Part shown: positions 1 through 7,929 of the stretch, piece by piece | How the letters are laid out: each line of letters opens with the position of its first letter | How positions within the stretch are numbered: position 1 is the first letter of the stretch | From: Lachnospiraceae bacterium | Lineage (GTDB): Bacteria; Bacillota; Clostridia; Lachnospirales; Lachnospiraceae | Direction: 5' to 3' | Length of the DNA: 57,436 nt | Assembly (NCBI GenBank): GCA_004556655.1 | Contig: SFGF01000030.1 | Coordinates: forward strand, 1-57,436 | Made by a program: the position numbers and the translations under genes | Notes under the pieces: generated by a model | Told to the model about the DNA's origin: nothing | The model's database searches: none | The model's input: only the letters and a program-made list of their open reading frames with translations

Positions 1-103
1 AGGATTCCTTATATTTTGGGTGTTTTTTGAAAGTTGTGTATATTCAATACAACAGATTTAGCGTTTTGTGGATAAGACTGCGGAAACTCAAGTATATTAG
101 AGG

Positions 104-132
104 TTGCACAGTTTTCCGAAAAGAGGTATACT
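104..132 (+). promoter_or_regulatory. sigma-A-type promoter for the Nudix gene
   Basis: Seen: TTGCAC (104-109), a 17-base spacer and TATACT (127-132), ending about 43 bases before the Nudix start codon. Both hexamers and the spacing fit a housekeeping promoter. The 103 bases upstream hold no gene that I can support. Confidence 0.6.
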
Positions 133-174
133 AAAATCAATAAAAGACACAACGCATTACAGGAGGAAGCGCAA

Positions 175-627
175 ATGATTGAGGCAACAAGCTGTGGCGG
201 AGTGGTAATATATCGGGGGAAGATTCTTACTTTATACAAAAGTTATAAGAATAAGTATGAAGGCTGGGTTCTTCCCAAGGGAACTGTGGAAGCTGGAGAA
301 GAGTATAAGGATACAGCAATACGGGAAGTAAGAGAGGAGGCCGGAGTACAGGCATCTGTCATCAAATATATTGGGAAGAGTCAGTACAGTTTTTCAGTAC
401 CGGAGGATACAGTTGAAAAAGAAGTACACTGGTATCTGATGATGGCGAACAGTTATTACAGCAAACCCCAACGTGAGGAGTATTTTGTTGATTCCGGATA
501 TTACAAATTCCACGAAGCTTACCATCTGCTCAAATTTTCCAATGAACGTCAGATATTGGAAATGGCATATAATGAATATTTGGATTTAAGGAAATCCAAC
601 CTGTGGGGAAATCGCAAGTATTTTTAG
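175..627 (+). CDS. Nudix hydrolase
   Basis: This 150-residue protein is a Nudix hydrolase that cleaves a nucleoside diphosphate linked to some other group. The Nudix box is complete at about residues 36-58: it begins GTVEAGEE and ends REVREEAGV, matching GX5EX7REUXEEXGU, so the Mg-binding glutamates are present. The fold begins near residue 5 (CGGVVIY), and the length is normal for a single-domain member. The start follows the ribosome binding site AGGAGGAAG. The gene is monocistronic: it has its own promoter upstream and a terminator hairpin downstream. The substrate cannot be told from the sequence. The GWVLPKGTVE context is common among diadenosine-polyphosphate and 8-oxo-dGTP type members, so house-cleaning is likely. 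Confidence 0.9.
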   Translation: MIEATSCGGVVIYRGKILTLYKSYKNKYEGWVLPKGTVEAGEEYKDTAIREVREEAGVQASVIKYIGKSQYSFSVPEDTVEKEVHWYLMMANSYYSKPQREEYFVDSGYYKFHEAYHLLKFSNERQILEMAYNEYLDLRKSNLWGNRKYF

Positions 628-644
628 CGTAACTGTTTAGTTGG

Positions 645-682
645 ACAAGGGAGGGATGTACACATACCCTTCCTTGTTTGCT
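645..682 (+). terminator. intrinsic terminator after the Nudix gene
   Basis: ACAAGGGAGGG (645-655) pairs with CCCTTCCTTGT (667-677) around an 11-base loop, and a T-rich stretch follows. It separates the Nudix gene from the polyphosphate gene. Confidence 0.6.
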
Positions 683-732
683 ATTAGGAGATATGTGCGT
701 GGCACATTCAAAAAATGAAAGGAGGGTTGTAT

Positions 733-2271
733 ATGTTGGATCAGATTGATTTAACGAAAAAGATGGAGAAGGAAGAGTACAAAGCAAGGATGGAAAACAT
801 GATGCCCCGGTTATCAAGACTTCAGAGGGAATGTAAGGAATTGGGTATTCCGGTGATGATTGTTTTTGAAGGCTTCGGAGCTGCAGGAAAGGGTGTACAG
901 ATCAGTAAACTGATTTCTGCATTGGATCCCAGAGGATTTAGTGTTTATGCAATCGACGGGGAATCCAAAGATGAGCAGCTGCGTCCGTTTTTGTGGAGAT
1001 TCTGGACCAAGACACCGGAGAAAGGACGAATCGCTATTTTTGACAGAAGTTGGTACCGTAGAGTACTGGTTGACCGTTTTGATGGAGTTACTACATCAAA
1101 GGAATTGAGTTATGCATACGAAGAAATCAATTCTTTTGAACGACAGCTTACGGATGGAGGCTATGTCATTATCAAACTGTTTCTTGCCATTGATAAGAAA
1201 GAACAGAAGAAACGGTTTAAAAAGCTTATGGAATCCAAATCCAGCGCATGGCGTGTGACGGAAGCCGATCTGAAGCGAAACAAAGAATACGATGAGTATA
1301 AAAAGATGAATGATGAGATGCTCCAGAGAACAGATACAGACTATGCTCCGTGGCATATCATTGAGGCTACCGACAGAGAATTTGCGACGGCTAAGATTTA
1401 CTCTGCTGTGATTGCGGCGATGGAACAGAAAATCCAGGAAGTTAAGCAGAAAAAAGAAGCGAAAGCAAAAGAAGATGTTCCGAAAAAGCAGGATACAACG
1501 GATAAGGCTGTTGAGAAGACCAACGGTGAAGATGCTGTTCTTCGAACATCCAGTCTGAACAGTGTGGATCTCAGTTTGAGTTATACAAAAGATGAATATA
1601 AAGAAAAACTGGAAAAACTGCAGAACAGGATTCAGGAACTGCATGGAGAATTGTATCAAAAACGAATTCCTGTGATTCTTGGATTTGAAGGCTGGGATGC
1701 CGGAGGAAAAGGCGGAGCTATCAAGCGTCTTACGGAAAAGATGGATCCGAGAGGATACCAGGTAAATCCTACCGCATCTCCCAATGATATCGAGAGGGCT
1801 CATCATTATCTCTGGAGATTCTGGAATAATGTTCCGAAAAAGGGACATATTGCCATCTTTGACCGTACCTGGTACGGAAGAGTTATGGTAGAGAGAATTG
1901 AAGGTTTCTGTACGAAAGATGAGTGGAGCAGGGCTTATAAAGAAATCAATGATATGGAAGCCAACTGGGTACATTCCGGAGCGGTGGTTTTGAAGTTCTG
2001 GCTTCAGATTGATAAAGACGAACAGGCGAGAAGATTCAAAGAGAGAATGGAGAATCCAGAAAAGCAATGGAAGATCACAGACGAGGACTGGAGAAATCGT
2101 GAAAAATGGGATCAGTATGAACAGGCGGTGGATGATATGCTGGTACATACCTCGACCACGTATGCACCATGGATCATAGTGGAGGGAAATAGTAAATACT
2201 ATGCCCGGATCAAAGTATTGCAGTCTGTAGTTGATGCCATCGAAAAACGTCTGAAAGAAGAGGAAAAGTAG
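733..2271 (+). CDS. pap: polyphosphate:AMP phosphotransferase (two-domain PPK2)
   Basis: A class II PPK2 of 512 residues, expected to transfer phosphate from polyphosphate to AMP, giving ADP. There are two PPK2 domains, residues about 10-235 and 285-505, joined by a Lys/Glu-rich linker. Domain 2 has an intact Walker A (FEGWDAGGKGG, near residue 320) and Walker B (IAIFDRTWYGR). Domain 1 has FEGFGAAGKGV, in which the conserved Asp is replaced by Gly, and IAIFDRSWYRR. Known for class II enzymes: activity resides in the C-terminal domain and the N-terminal copy is degenerate; the residues here agree. An ATG at 715 is in frame, but the ribosome binding site GGAGGG lies between it and 733, so 733 is the start. 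The protein probably helps energy balance under stress. Confidence 0.92.
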   Translation: MLDQIDLTKKMEKEEYKARMENMMPRLSRLQRECKELGIPVMIVFEGFGAAGKGVQISKLISALDPRGFSVYAIDGESKDEQLRPFLWRFWTKTPEKGRIAIFDRSWYRRVLVDRFDGVTTSKELSYAYEEINSFERQLTDGGYVIIKLFLAIDKKEQKKRFKKLMESKSSAWRVTEADLKRNKEYDEYKKMNDEMLQRTDTDYAPWHIIEATDREFATAKIYSAVIAAMEQKIQEVKQKKEAKAKEDVPKKQDTTDKAVEKTNGEDAVLRTSSLNSVDLSLSYTKDEYKEKLEKLQNRIQELHGELYQKRIPVILGFEGWDAGGKGGAIKRLTEKMDPRGYQVNPTASPNDIERAHHYLWRFWNNVPKKGHIAIFDRTWYGRVMVERIEGFCTKDEWSRAYKEINDMEANWVHSGAVVLKFWLQIDKDEQARRFKERMENPEKQWKITDEDWRNREKWDQYEQAVDDMLVHTSTTYAPWIIVEGNSKYYARIKVLQSVVDAIEKRLKEEEK

Positions 2272-2287
2272 AAGGTTGAGTTTATCG

Positions 2288-2635
2288 ATGCTGAAATGGT
2301 ATAAGAAGCTTTATATAGGGGATAATGCTAAAAAGAAAGCTCCCGCTGTCATAAAAAAAATTAATCAGGGTAAGCTGCAGTATGATATTTATCTGATCAC
2401 ACTGGCATCTAATGAAAAAAATCTGCTGGAAATCATTCAGGCAAATCAGTTAGCTCAAAAGACTTTAAGAAAGCTATGTCCTATGATCGTGGGTCTGGCG
2501 GCCGGATATACAGAAGCATTGGAAGTGGTGGAAAAAATCGTAGAAGAGACCTATCAAAAGCAGGGAAATACAGATGTCCGCCGATATCTGGAGGAAAGGC
2601 TGACAGAAGAGAATGAAAGTGAAGTGGGTGAGTAA
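2288..2635 (+). CDS. conserved protein of unknown function
   Basis: A 115-residue protein that I cannot name. It begins MLKWYKKLYIG, is rich in Lys and Glu, and is predicted to be mostly helical, with a mildly hydrophobic stretch near residue 65 (CPMIVGLAAGY) and an acidic tail. It has no signal peptide and no clear membrane span. The start is uncertain: TTG at 2276 (ribosome binding site GAGGAAAAG) is as possible as ATG at 2288 (GAAGG, rather far away). It follows the polyphosphate gene by a few bases and is followed within 3 bases by the DUF2953 gene, so it probably belongs to the same transcript as the sporulation pair downstream. Confidence 0.7.
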   Translation: MLKWYKKLYIGDNAKKKAPAVIKKINQGKLQYDIYLITLASNEKNLLEIIQANQLAQKTLRKLCPMIVGLAAGYTEALEVVEKIVEETYQKQGNTDVRRYLEERLTEENESEVGE

Positions 2636-2637
2636 AA

Positions 2638-3615
2638 ATGCTACATATCCTGATTGCAATTTTAAAAATACTGGGAATTCTTCTGTTAGTGATAGTGGGT
2701 ATCCTGTTATTTATCGTTCTTTCAGTTTTATTTGTACCGGTATGCTACCGCGCACAAGGTCACAAACTGGAAGATGATCTTTATGGGAAAGCAGGTGTTT
2801 CCTGGCTGTTTCGTCTGGTTTATGTACGGGTGCTATATTCCGGAGGGAAGACTGCATTTGAAATATATCTTTTTGGGATTCCGCTGTTTGCACTGATGGA
2901 TAAGCTGAAAGAATGGAAAAAGCGCAGAAAGAAAAGACGCAAAGTAACAAAAAAGAAAACGACTCAGTCAGACAAAAACGAAAAATCATTTTCCCAATCG
3001 AAAAATGATAACAGCGTGAAAAAAACTGCTGCGGATAAGAATGTTACGAAAGGTAATACCGTACAGAAAAGTGTTAAAGATAAAACAGACACGATTAATC
3101 ATAACACAGAGAAAGCGCCGGATCCTGTTTCTGATAGAATAAGCAGTATCTGGAATAAGGCAAAGAATCTGATCACAGGAATCTTCAAATTCCCCGGAAA
3201 AGTAGTGGCAGGGATTAGAAAAATACGGTTAACATTCCGGGGAATCTGTGATAAAATAAAACAGTGGTATACATTTTTACAGATGGATGATACCAAACAG
3301 GCGGTTCATTTCCTGAAAGGAAAAGGCAGACTTTTGATCCGTCATATGATACCGAGAAAGATAACAGGAAAACTTCTTTTCGGATTTGACGATCCTGCTC
3401 TGACGGGAAAAGCACTGGCAGCAGCCAGTCTGTTGTGTCCGCTGTATAAAAACAGATTTCAGATAACTCCCGTTTTTGACCGGACGGTTTTTGAGGGAGA
3501 AGTAAAACTGAGAGGGAGAATATTTGGTGGTTATCTGTTGCTGCAGGCATTACAGATTTACCGAAACAGAGAAGTAAAAGCGACCTATCAGAGGTTTCAA
3601 CAGAAGGAGGCATAA
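2638..3615 (+). CDS. DUF2953 membrane protein (YtfI-like)
   Basis: A 325-residue protein with one strong N-terminal membrane span (residues about 5-30), a conserved region to about 95, a long Lys/Thr/Ser-rich low-complexity linker (about 97-165), and a C-terminal DUF2953 part with the recognisable GFDDPALTGKA segment near residue 247. Known: in Bacillus the DUF2953 gene ytfI precedes ytfJ (gerW), and the pair is expressed during sporulation. Here the next gene is GerW, only 5 bases on, so the pairing is conserved. The function is inferred to be a membrane partner for GerW, needed for normal spore germination. The basic linker is longer than I would expect for the family. Confidence 0.82.
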   Translation: MLHILIAILKILGILLLVIVGILLFIVLSVLFVPVCYRAQGHKLEDDLYGKAGVSWLFRLVYVRVLYSGGKTAFEIYLFGIPLFALMDKLKEWKKRRKKRRKVTKKKTTQSDKNEKSFSQSKNDNSVKKTAADKNVTKGNTVQKSVKDKTDTINHNTEKAPDPVSDRISSIWNKAKNLITGIFKFPGKVVAGIRKIRLTFRGICDKIKQWYTFLQMDDTKQAVHFLKGKGRLLIRHMIPRKITGKLLFGFDDPALTGKALAAASLLCPLYKNRFQITPVFDRTVFEGEVKLRGRIFGGYLLLQALQIYRNREVKATYQRFQQKEA

Positions 3616-3620
3616 TTCAT

Positions 3621-4016
3621 ATGGCAGACAATAATAATTTTCAGAACACAGTAGAGGCATTGTTTAAAGGAATGGACAGTTTTATCACCACAAAGACAGT
3701 TGTGGGTGATGCGATCACAGCAGGAGATAACATTATTTTACCGCTGGTGGATGTATCTTTTGGTGTAGCAGCCGGAGCATTTGCTGAGAATGCAAAGAAT
3801 AATGGAGGCGGCGGTATGGGAGGAAAGATTTCTCCTTCCGCAGTTTTGGTGATCAATAAAAACGGAACCAAGCTTGTTAACGTGAGAAACCAGGATGCTA
3901 TCACCAAGATTTTGGATATGGTACCGGATCTTGCAGATAAATTTACTGGAAAAGGTAAAAAAGATGAGTGTTCTTCTGATGATGTAGAGCATATACTGAA
4001 TCAAGAAGAGAAATAG
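3621..4016 (+). CDS. gerW: GerW/YtfJ family spore protein
   Basis: This 131-residue protein matches GerW (YtfJ), a soluble spore protein needed for germination in Bacillus, where it is linked to recognition of L-alanine-type germinants. Seen: the family pattern of an N-terminal helical part (residues 1-30), a VVGDAITAGDNIILP segment, a Gly/Ala-rich central loop (GGGGMGG, about 68-74) and the VLVINKNGTKLV strand pair. The length is normal. The start follows AGAAGGAGG at 3602-3610. It is expected to be made in the forespore, but I see no confident sigma-F or sigma-G promoter because it is embedded in an operon. Confidence 0.88.
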   Translation: MADNNNFQNTVEALFKGMDSFITTKTVVGDAITAGDNIILPLVDVSFGVAAGAFAENAKNNGGGGMGGKISPSAVLVINKNGTKLVNVRNQDAITKILDMVPDLADKFTGKGKKDECSSDDVEHILNQEEK

Positions 4017-4029
4017 GAGAGGGTAAACC

Positions 4030-4167
4030 ACGAGGATCCTCGGATTTATCTTATTTTGGATAGGCGTGGGAATGCTGATTCAGCTGATCGTTCCCACTAA
4101 TGTATGGACAGTGATTATAGCCGCGGTCTGTATGCTTGTTGGGTACAATTTATTTTGCTGTTCTTAG
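4030..4167 (+). CDS. small two-span membrane protein with apparent ACG start
   Basis: A 45-codon frame that reads (T/M)RILGFILFWIGVGM, then a turn at PTNVW, a second hydrophobic segment and GYNLFCCS. Two membrane spans fit residues about 4-21 and 25-41. The frame is open only from a TAA at 4024-4026, and between that stop and Arg2 there is no ATG, GTG or TTG. The codon where Met is expected is ACG (4030-4032). A strong ribosome binding site, AGGAGAGGG, ends six bases before this ACG, the ideal distance. Either ACG is a real weak start or an ATG start has recently mutated. I recall similar tiny membrane proteins with this FILFWIGVGM pattern in related Clostridia, but no function. It directly follows gerW, so it may be co-transcribed. 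Confidence 0.55.
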   Translation, partial: TRILGFILFWIGVGMLIQLIVPTNVWTVIIAAVCMLVGYNLFCCS

Positions 4168-4203
4168 GTGTTCCGGTGCGTGACACTCGGGGCACCTTTT
4201 TAT
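4167..4203 (+). terminator. intrinsic terminator of the gerW cluster
   Basis: GGTGTTCCG (4167-4175) pairs with CGGGGCACC (4188-4196) with two G-T wobbles; the loop can add a GTG/CAC pairing. TTTTT follows. It ends the transcript just before the ABC-F gene. Confidence 0.7.
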
Positions 4204-4232
4204 GTGAAAAGAAGTTATAAAGGAGAGTTGAG

Positions 4233-5786
4233 ATGAGTATATTAAACGTAGAACACCTTTCTCACGGATTCGGTGACAGGGCGATTTTTCAGGATGTTTC
4301 CTTTCGTCTGCTGAAAGGTGAACATATCGGTCTGATTGGAGCGAACGGAGAGGGAAAATCCACGTTTTTTAAAATAGTTACAGACAAGATGATGCCGGAT
4401 GAGGGGAAAATTGAATGGGCAAAAAATGTGCGTGTCGGTTATCTGGATCAGCATGCATCTCTGGAAAAGGGAATGACGATCCGGGATGTACTGTCATCGG
4501 CGTTTTCCTGGCTATTTGAATTGGAAAATAAGATGAATGAGATCTGTGAGCAGATGGGAGAAGCATCTCCGGAAGAGATGGAAACGATGCTGGAAGAGCT
4601 TGGTACCATACAGGATCTGCTGACGATGCATGACTTTTATATCATAGATGCCAAGGTAGAGGAAGTAGCACGTGCACTGGGATTGATCGAACTGAGTCTG
4701 GACAGTGATGTGACGGAGCTTTCCGGCGGTCAGAGAACCAAGATTCTTCTTGGAAAACTGCTTTTGGAAAAGCCGGATATTTTACTTCTGGACGAGCCTA
4801 CCAATTATCTGGATGAGCAGCATATTGAATGGCTGAAAAGATATCTGAATGAATATGAAAATGCGTTTATTCTTATATCTCATGATATTCCGTTTTTGAA
4901 CAGTGTGGTAAATATCATTTATCATATGGAGAATCAGAAACTGGAACGATATGTGGGGGATTATGAGCATTTTCAGGAAGTCTATGCTGTGAAGAAGGCG
5001 CAGCTGGAAGCGGCATACAAAAGACAGCAGCAAGAGATTAGTGAACTGAAAGATTTTGTAGCAAGAAATAAGGCAAGAGTATCCACAAGAAATATGGCCA
5101 TGTCCCGACAGAAAAAGCTGGATAAGATGGAAAAAATTGAACTGGTACAGGAAAAGCCGAAACCACAGTTTTTATTTCGGGAAGCAAGGACGGCAGGAAA
5201 GCAGCTTTTCTGTACGAAAAATCTTGTGATCGGCTATGAAGAACCATTGTCTGTTCCGTTGAACCTTGAAATGGAAAGAGGAGAGAAGGTAGTACTTACC
5301 GGTGCTAACGGAATCGGAAAAACCACACTGCTGAAAAGTATTCTGGGACTGATTCGACCGCTGGAAGGATTCGCTCAATTAGGAGATTATCTGTATATCG
5401 GTTACTTTGAGCAGGAATCTTCGACAGATAATACGAAAACCTGTATCGAAGAAATATGGGAGGAATTTCCTTCCTACACGCAGTATGAGGTCCGGTCCGC
5501 ACTTGCCAAATGTGGTCTGACTACCAAACACATTGAAAGTCAGGTGAGAGTATTAAGCGGTGGTGAGCAGGCAAAAGTCAGGTTGTGTAAGCTGATCAAT
5601 AAGGAAACAAATCTTCTTGTGCTGGACGAGCCCACCAATCATCTGGATGTGGATGCAAAGGATGAACTGAAACGTGCTCTGAAAGAATACAAAGGAAGCA
5701 TTCTTATGGTGTGTCATGAGCCTGAATTTTATGAGGCAGTGGCAACCAGTGTATGGGATTGCTCTCAGTGGACCACAAAGCGATGA
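4233..5786 (+). CDS. ABC-F family ATPase
   Basis: A soluble ABC-F protein of 517 residues with two fused nucleotide-binding domains and no membrane spans. Domain 1: Walker A GANGEGKS near residue 36, signature LSGGQRTK near 165, Walker B ILLLDEPTNYLD. Domain 2: Walker A GANGIGKT near 354, signature LSGGEQAK near 438, Walker B LLVLDEPTNHLD. Between them is the Lys/Gln-rich linker (about 245-310) that in this family reaches into the ribosomal E site. Known roles are release of stalled ribosomes, translation control or, in some members, antibiotic resistance. The linker looks like the housekeeping YbiT/YdiF type rather than a long resistance type, but I cannot settle this by eye. Confidence 0.88.
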   Translation: MSILNVEHLSHGFGDRAIFQDVSFRLLKGEHIGLIGANGEGKSTFFKIVTDKMMPDEGKIEWAKNVRVGYLDQHASLEKGMTIRDVLSSAFSWLFELENKMNEICEQMGEASPEEMETMLEELGTIQDLLTMHDFYIIDAKVEEVARALGLIELSLDSDVTELSGGQRTKILLGKLLLEKPDILLLDEPTNYLDEQHIEWLKRYLNEYENAFILISHDIPFLNSVVNIIYHMENQKLERYVGDYEHFQEVYAVKKAQLEAAYKRQQQEISELKDFVARNKARVSTRNMAMSRQKKLDKMEKIELVQEKPKPQFLFREARTAGKQLFCTKNLVIGYEEPLSVPLNLEMERGEKVVLTGANGIGKTTLLKSILGLIRPLEGFAQLGDYLYIGYFEQESSTDNTKTCIEEIWEEFPSYTQYEVRSALAKCGLTTKHIESQVRVLSGGEQAKVRLCKLINKETNLLVLDEPTNHLDVDAKDELKRALKEYKGSILMVCHEPEFYEAVATSVWDCSQWTTKR

Positions 5787-5841
5787 TCATAATGAGATAC
5801 GAAAGAGAAACGAATACTGCTGAAAGGGGAATGAAGATACG

Positions 5842-6804
5842 ATGGAAAGTAACAGGGAGGGTGAAAGAGTCTGGGTACAGACTGTAAAAGAAAATATTGA
5901 AAAAGTACTGATAGGCAAAGGAAAAGTGATCGATCTGGTATTGACCTCTTTGATTGCGGGAGGTCATGTTTTGTTGGAAGATGTGCCGGGAACCGGAAAA
6001 ACGATGCTGGCAAAATCCCTGGCAAAGTCCATGGATGTTTCCTTTGGAAGAATTCAGTTTACACCGGATCTTTTGCCGTCAGATGTGACAGGGCTGAATT
6101 ATTTTAACCAGAAAGAGGGAGAATTTCAGTTTCGGAAAGGTCCGGTATTCGCCCATATGATTCTGGCAGATGAAATTAATCGTGCCACACCAAGAACACA
6201 GGCCAGTCTCCTGGAATGTATGGAAGAAAGGCAGGTTACGGTGGATGGAGTGACCAGAAAGCTGGAGGAGCCGTTTTTTGTTATTGCCACCCAGAATCCA
6301 CTTGAGACTACAGGTACATTTCCGTTGCCGGAAGCACAGCTGGACCGTTTCTTCATGAAACTTTCGATGGGATTGCCGGGAGAAAAAGAAGAACTGGCTA
6401 TTTTACAGCGTTTTCTGGAAAAACAGCCCTATGAAACCCTTTCAGCCGTGTGCAGTGGTATAGATGTTATTGCCGCAAGAGAAGCTGCAAATCAGGTATA
6501 TGTGCATCCACACCTTCTATCTTATATGGTATCGCTTGTACAGGCTACAAGAGAAGATAAGGAAATTCTTTCCGGTGTCAGCCCGAGAGGTTCGCTTGCT
6601 CTGCTTCACGCTTCTCAGGCATATGCCTGGATTCATGACAGAGAATATGTGGTGCCGGAGGATATTAAAGTTGTAGCTGTTCCTGTGATGGCGCATCGTC
6701 TGGTACTTTCCAGAGGATATGGAAGCGCTTTGACGGGAGAGAAAAAAATCAGAGAGATTCTGAATCGGATCACAGTGCCTACGGAGGAATGGGAGAGAAA
6801 ATAA
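5842..6804 (+). CDS. MoxR family AAA ATPase
   Basis: A 320-residue MoxR-type AAA+ ATPase (AAA_3 fold). Seen: Walker A at about residues 36-53 (EDVPGTGKTML), Walker B ILADEINRATPRTQ with the family's typical continuation ASLLECMEERQ, sensor region ATQNPLETTGTFPLPEAQ, an arginine-finger region QLDRFFMK, and a C-terminal lid domain. Such ATPases are thought to work as chaperones that insert metal cofactors or remodel partners. It is the first gene of a three-gene operon with a DUF58 gene directly abutting (TAA then ATG, no gap). The ribosome binding site GAAAGGGGA lies upstream. Confidence 0.92.
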   Translation: MESNREGERVWVQTVKENIEKVLIGKGKVIDLVLTSLIAGGHVLLEDVPGTGKTMLAKSLAKSMDVSFGRIQFTPDLLPSDVTGLNYFNQKEGEFQFRKGPVFAHMILADEINRATPRTQASLLECMEERQVTVDGVTRKLEEPFFVIATQNPLETTGTFPLPEAQLDRFFMKLSMGLPGEKEELAILQRFLEKQPYETLSAVCSGIDVIAAREAANQVYVHPHLLSYMVSLVQATREDKEILSGVSPRGSLALLHASQAYAWIHDREYVVPEDIKVVAVPVMAHRLVLSRGYGSALTGEKKIREILNRITVPTEEWERK

Positions 6805-7929
6805 ATGACGATCGTAGTTATTTTGATCGGTGCGTTTTTGATGAGCTACCTTTTAAATGCCGCTTATCAGCAGTATTGGAAAAGAGAGCTGGATGCACGG
6901 GTAGAGTTTCAGAAAGAGCCGGCCATGGAAGGACAGGACGCACAGCTGACAGAAACGATTACAAATAACAAATGGCTTTTTCTTCCTCTTTTGCAGGTTG
7001 GTTTTCATATTCATAGAAATCTTTGGTTTGCAGACGGAGAAAATACAAGTGTTTCGGATCAGTGTTACAAGAGAGATATATTTTCGGTGGGCAGTTATCA
7101 GAGAATTACCAGAACCATTCCGTTTCACTGCAGTAAAAGAGGCTATTATGAGTTGGATAAAGTAGAACTGGTCACCAGAAGTCCACTGATGACCCAAAAG
7201 CATTATGAAACACTGAGCCATCCGGATCATTTTTATGTATATCCTTCCCTGGTGGATGAAAGACAGCTGGAAATTCCTTTCCAGAAAGTGATGGGTTCTG
7301 TTCTGGCAAAAAAGAGTCTGTTTGAAGATCCTTTTGAATTTCAGGGAATCCGTGAATACCAGCTTTCCGATCCTATGAGCAGGATCAACTGGAAAGCCTC
7401 CGCAAAATCGGATCAGTGGATGGTCAATCTGTATGGTTCTACAGCTGCACAGGAAGTAGTTCTTTTATTGGATGTTGAGGATGAAACAATTTGGAAGTAT
7501 GATGAGATCCATGAAGAGGGGATCCGGATTGCGGCATCTCTAATATCCAGATGTATCCAGAGTGGGATTCCTGTAGGGGTTCGGACAAACGGCAGAGATC
7601 AGAAGACCGGAGAATGCTTCCATCTGGAGGTGGGAAGCGGCAGACAGCAGGTGCGCCTGGCAAATGAAGGCTTATCCAGAATAGATCTGGTGCAGAAGCC
7701 GGATAAAATGGAATTTGTGCTGACTAGAGAGAGGGAATCCATGGATCATACCCACCGGACTTATGTAATGATTTCCAAAAATCAGAGGATCAGCTGTTAT
7801 GAAGGATTTAAAGAATTATTACATCAGGGAGCGGGCGGTATATGGATTGCCACTCTATATAAAGAAATGAATATGACACTTCCCATGGACTCTGATTTGT
7901 CCGTGATACGATGGGAGGTGAAAAAATGA
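6805..7929 (+). CDS. DUF58 domain protein
   Basis: This 374-residue protein has an N-terminal membrane span (residues about 1-15) and a DUF58 segment around residues 175-235, where the diagnostic pattern DPFEFQGIREYQLSDPMSRI is followed by NWKASAK. Known: DUF58 proteins have a von Willebrand A-like fold and nearly always accompany MoxR ATPases. Its start codon follows the moxR stop with no spacer, so the two are translationally coupled, and its own stop overlaps the next start (ATGA). The work of the pair is not established; a client-remodelling membrane complex is inferred. Confidence 0.88.
   Translation: MTIVVILIGAFLMSYLLNAAYQQYWKRELDARVEFQKEPAMEGQDAQLTETITNNKWLFLPLLQVGFHIHRNLWFADGENTSVSDQCYKRDIFSVGSYQRITRTIPFHCSKRGYYELDKVELVTRSPLMTQKHYETLSHPDHFYVYPSLVDERQLEIPFQKVMGSVLAKKSLFEDPFEFQGIREYQLSDPMSRINWKASAKSDQWMVNLYGSTAAQEVVLLLDVEDETIWKYDEIHEEGIRIAASLISRCIQSGIPVGVRTNGRDQKTGECFHLEVGSGRQQVRLANEGLSRIDLVQKPDKMEFVLTRERESMDHTHRTYVMISKNQRISCYEGFKELLHQGAGGIWIATLYKEMNMTLPMDSDLSVIRWEVKK

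Noticed and set aside
1096..2148. Long reverse-strand open frame of 350 codons opposite the polyphosphate gene
   Set aside because: It lies wholly inside a well-supported PPK2 gene, has no ribosome binding site and codes for a Phe/Ile/Leu/His-rich sequence without domain signs: a shadow frame.
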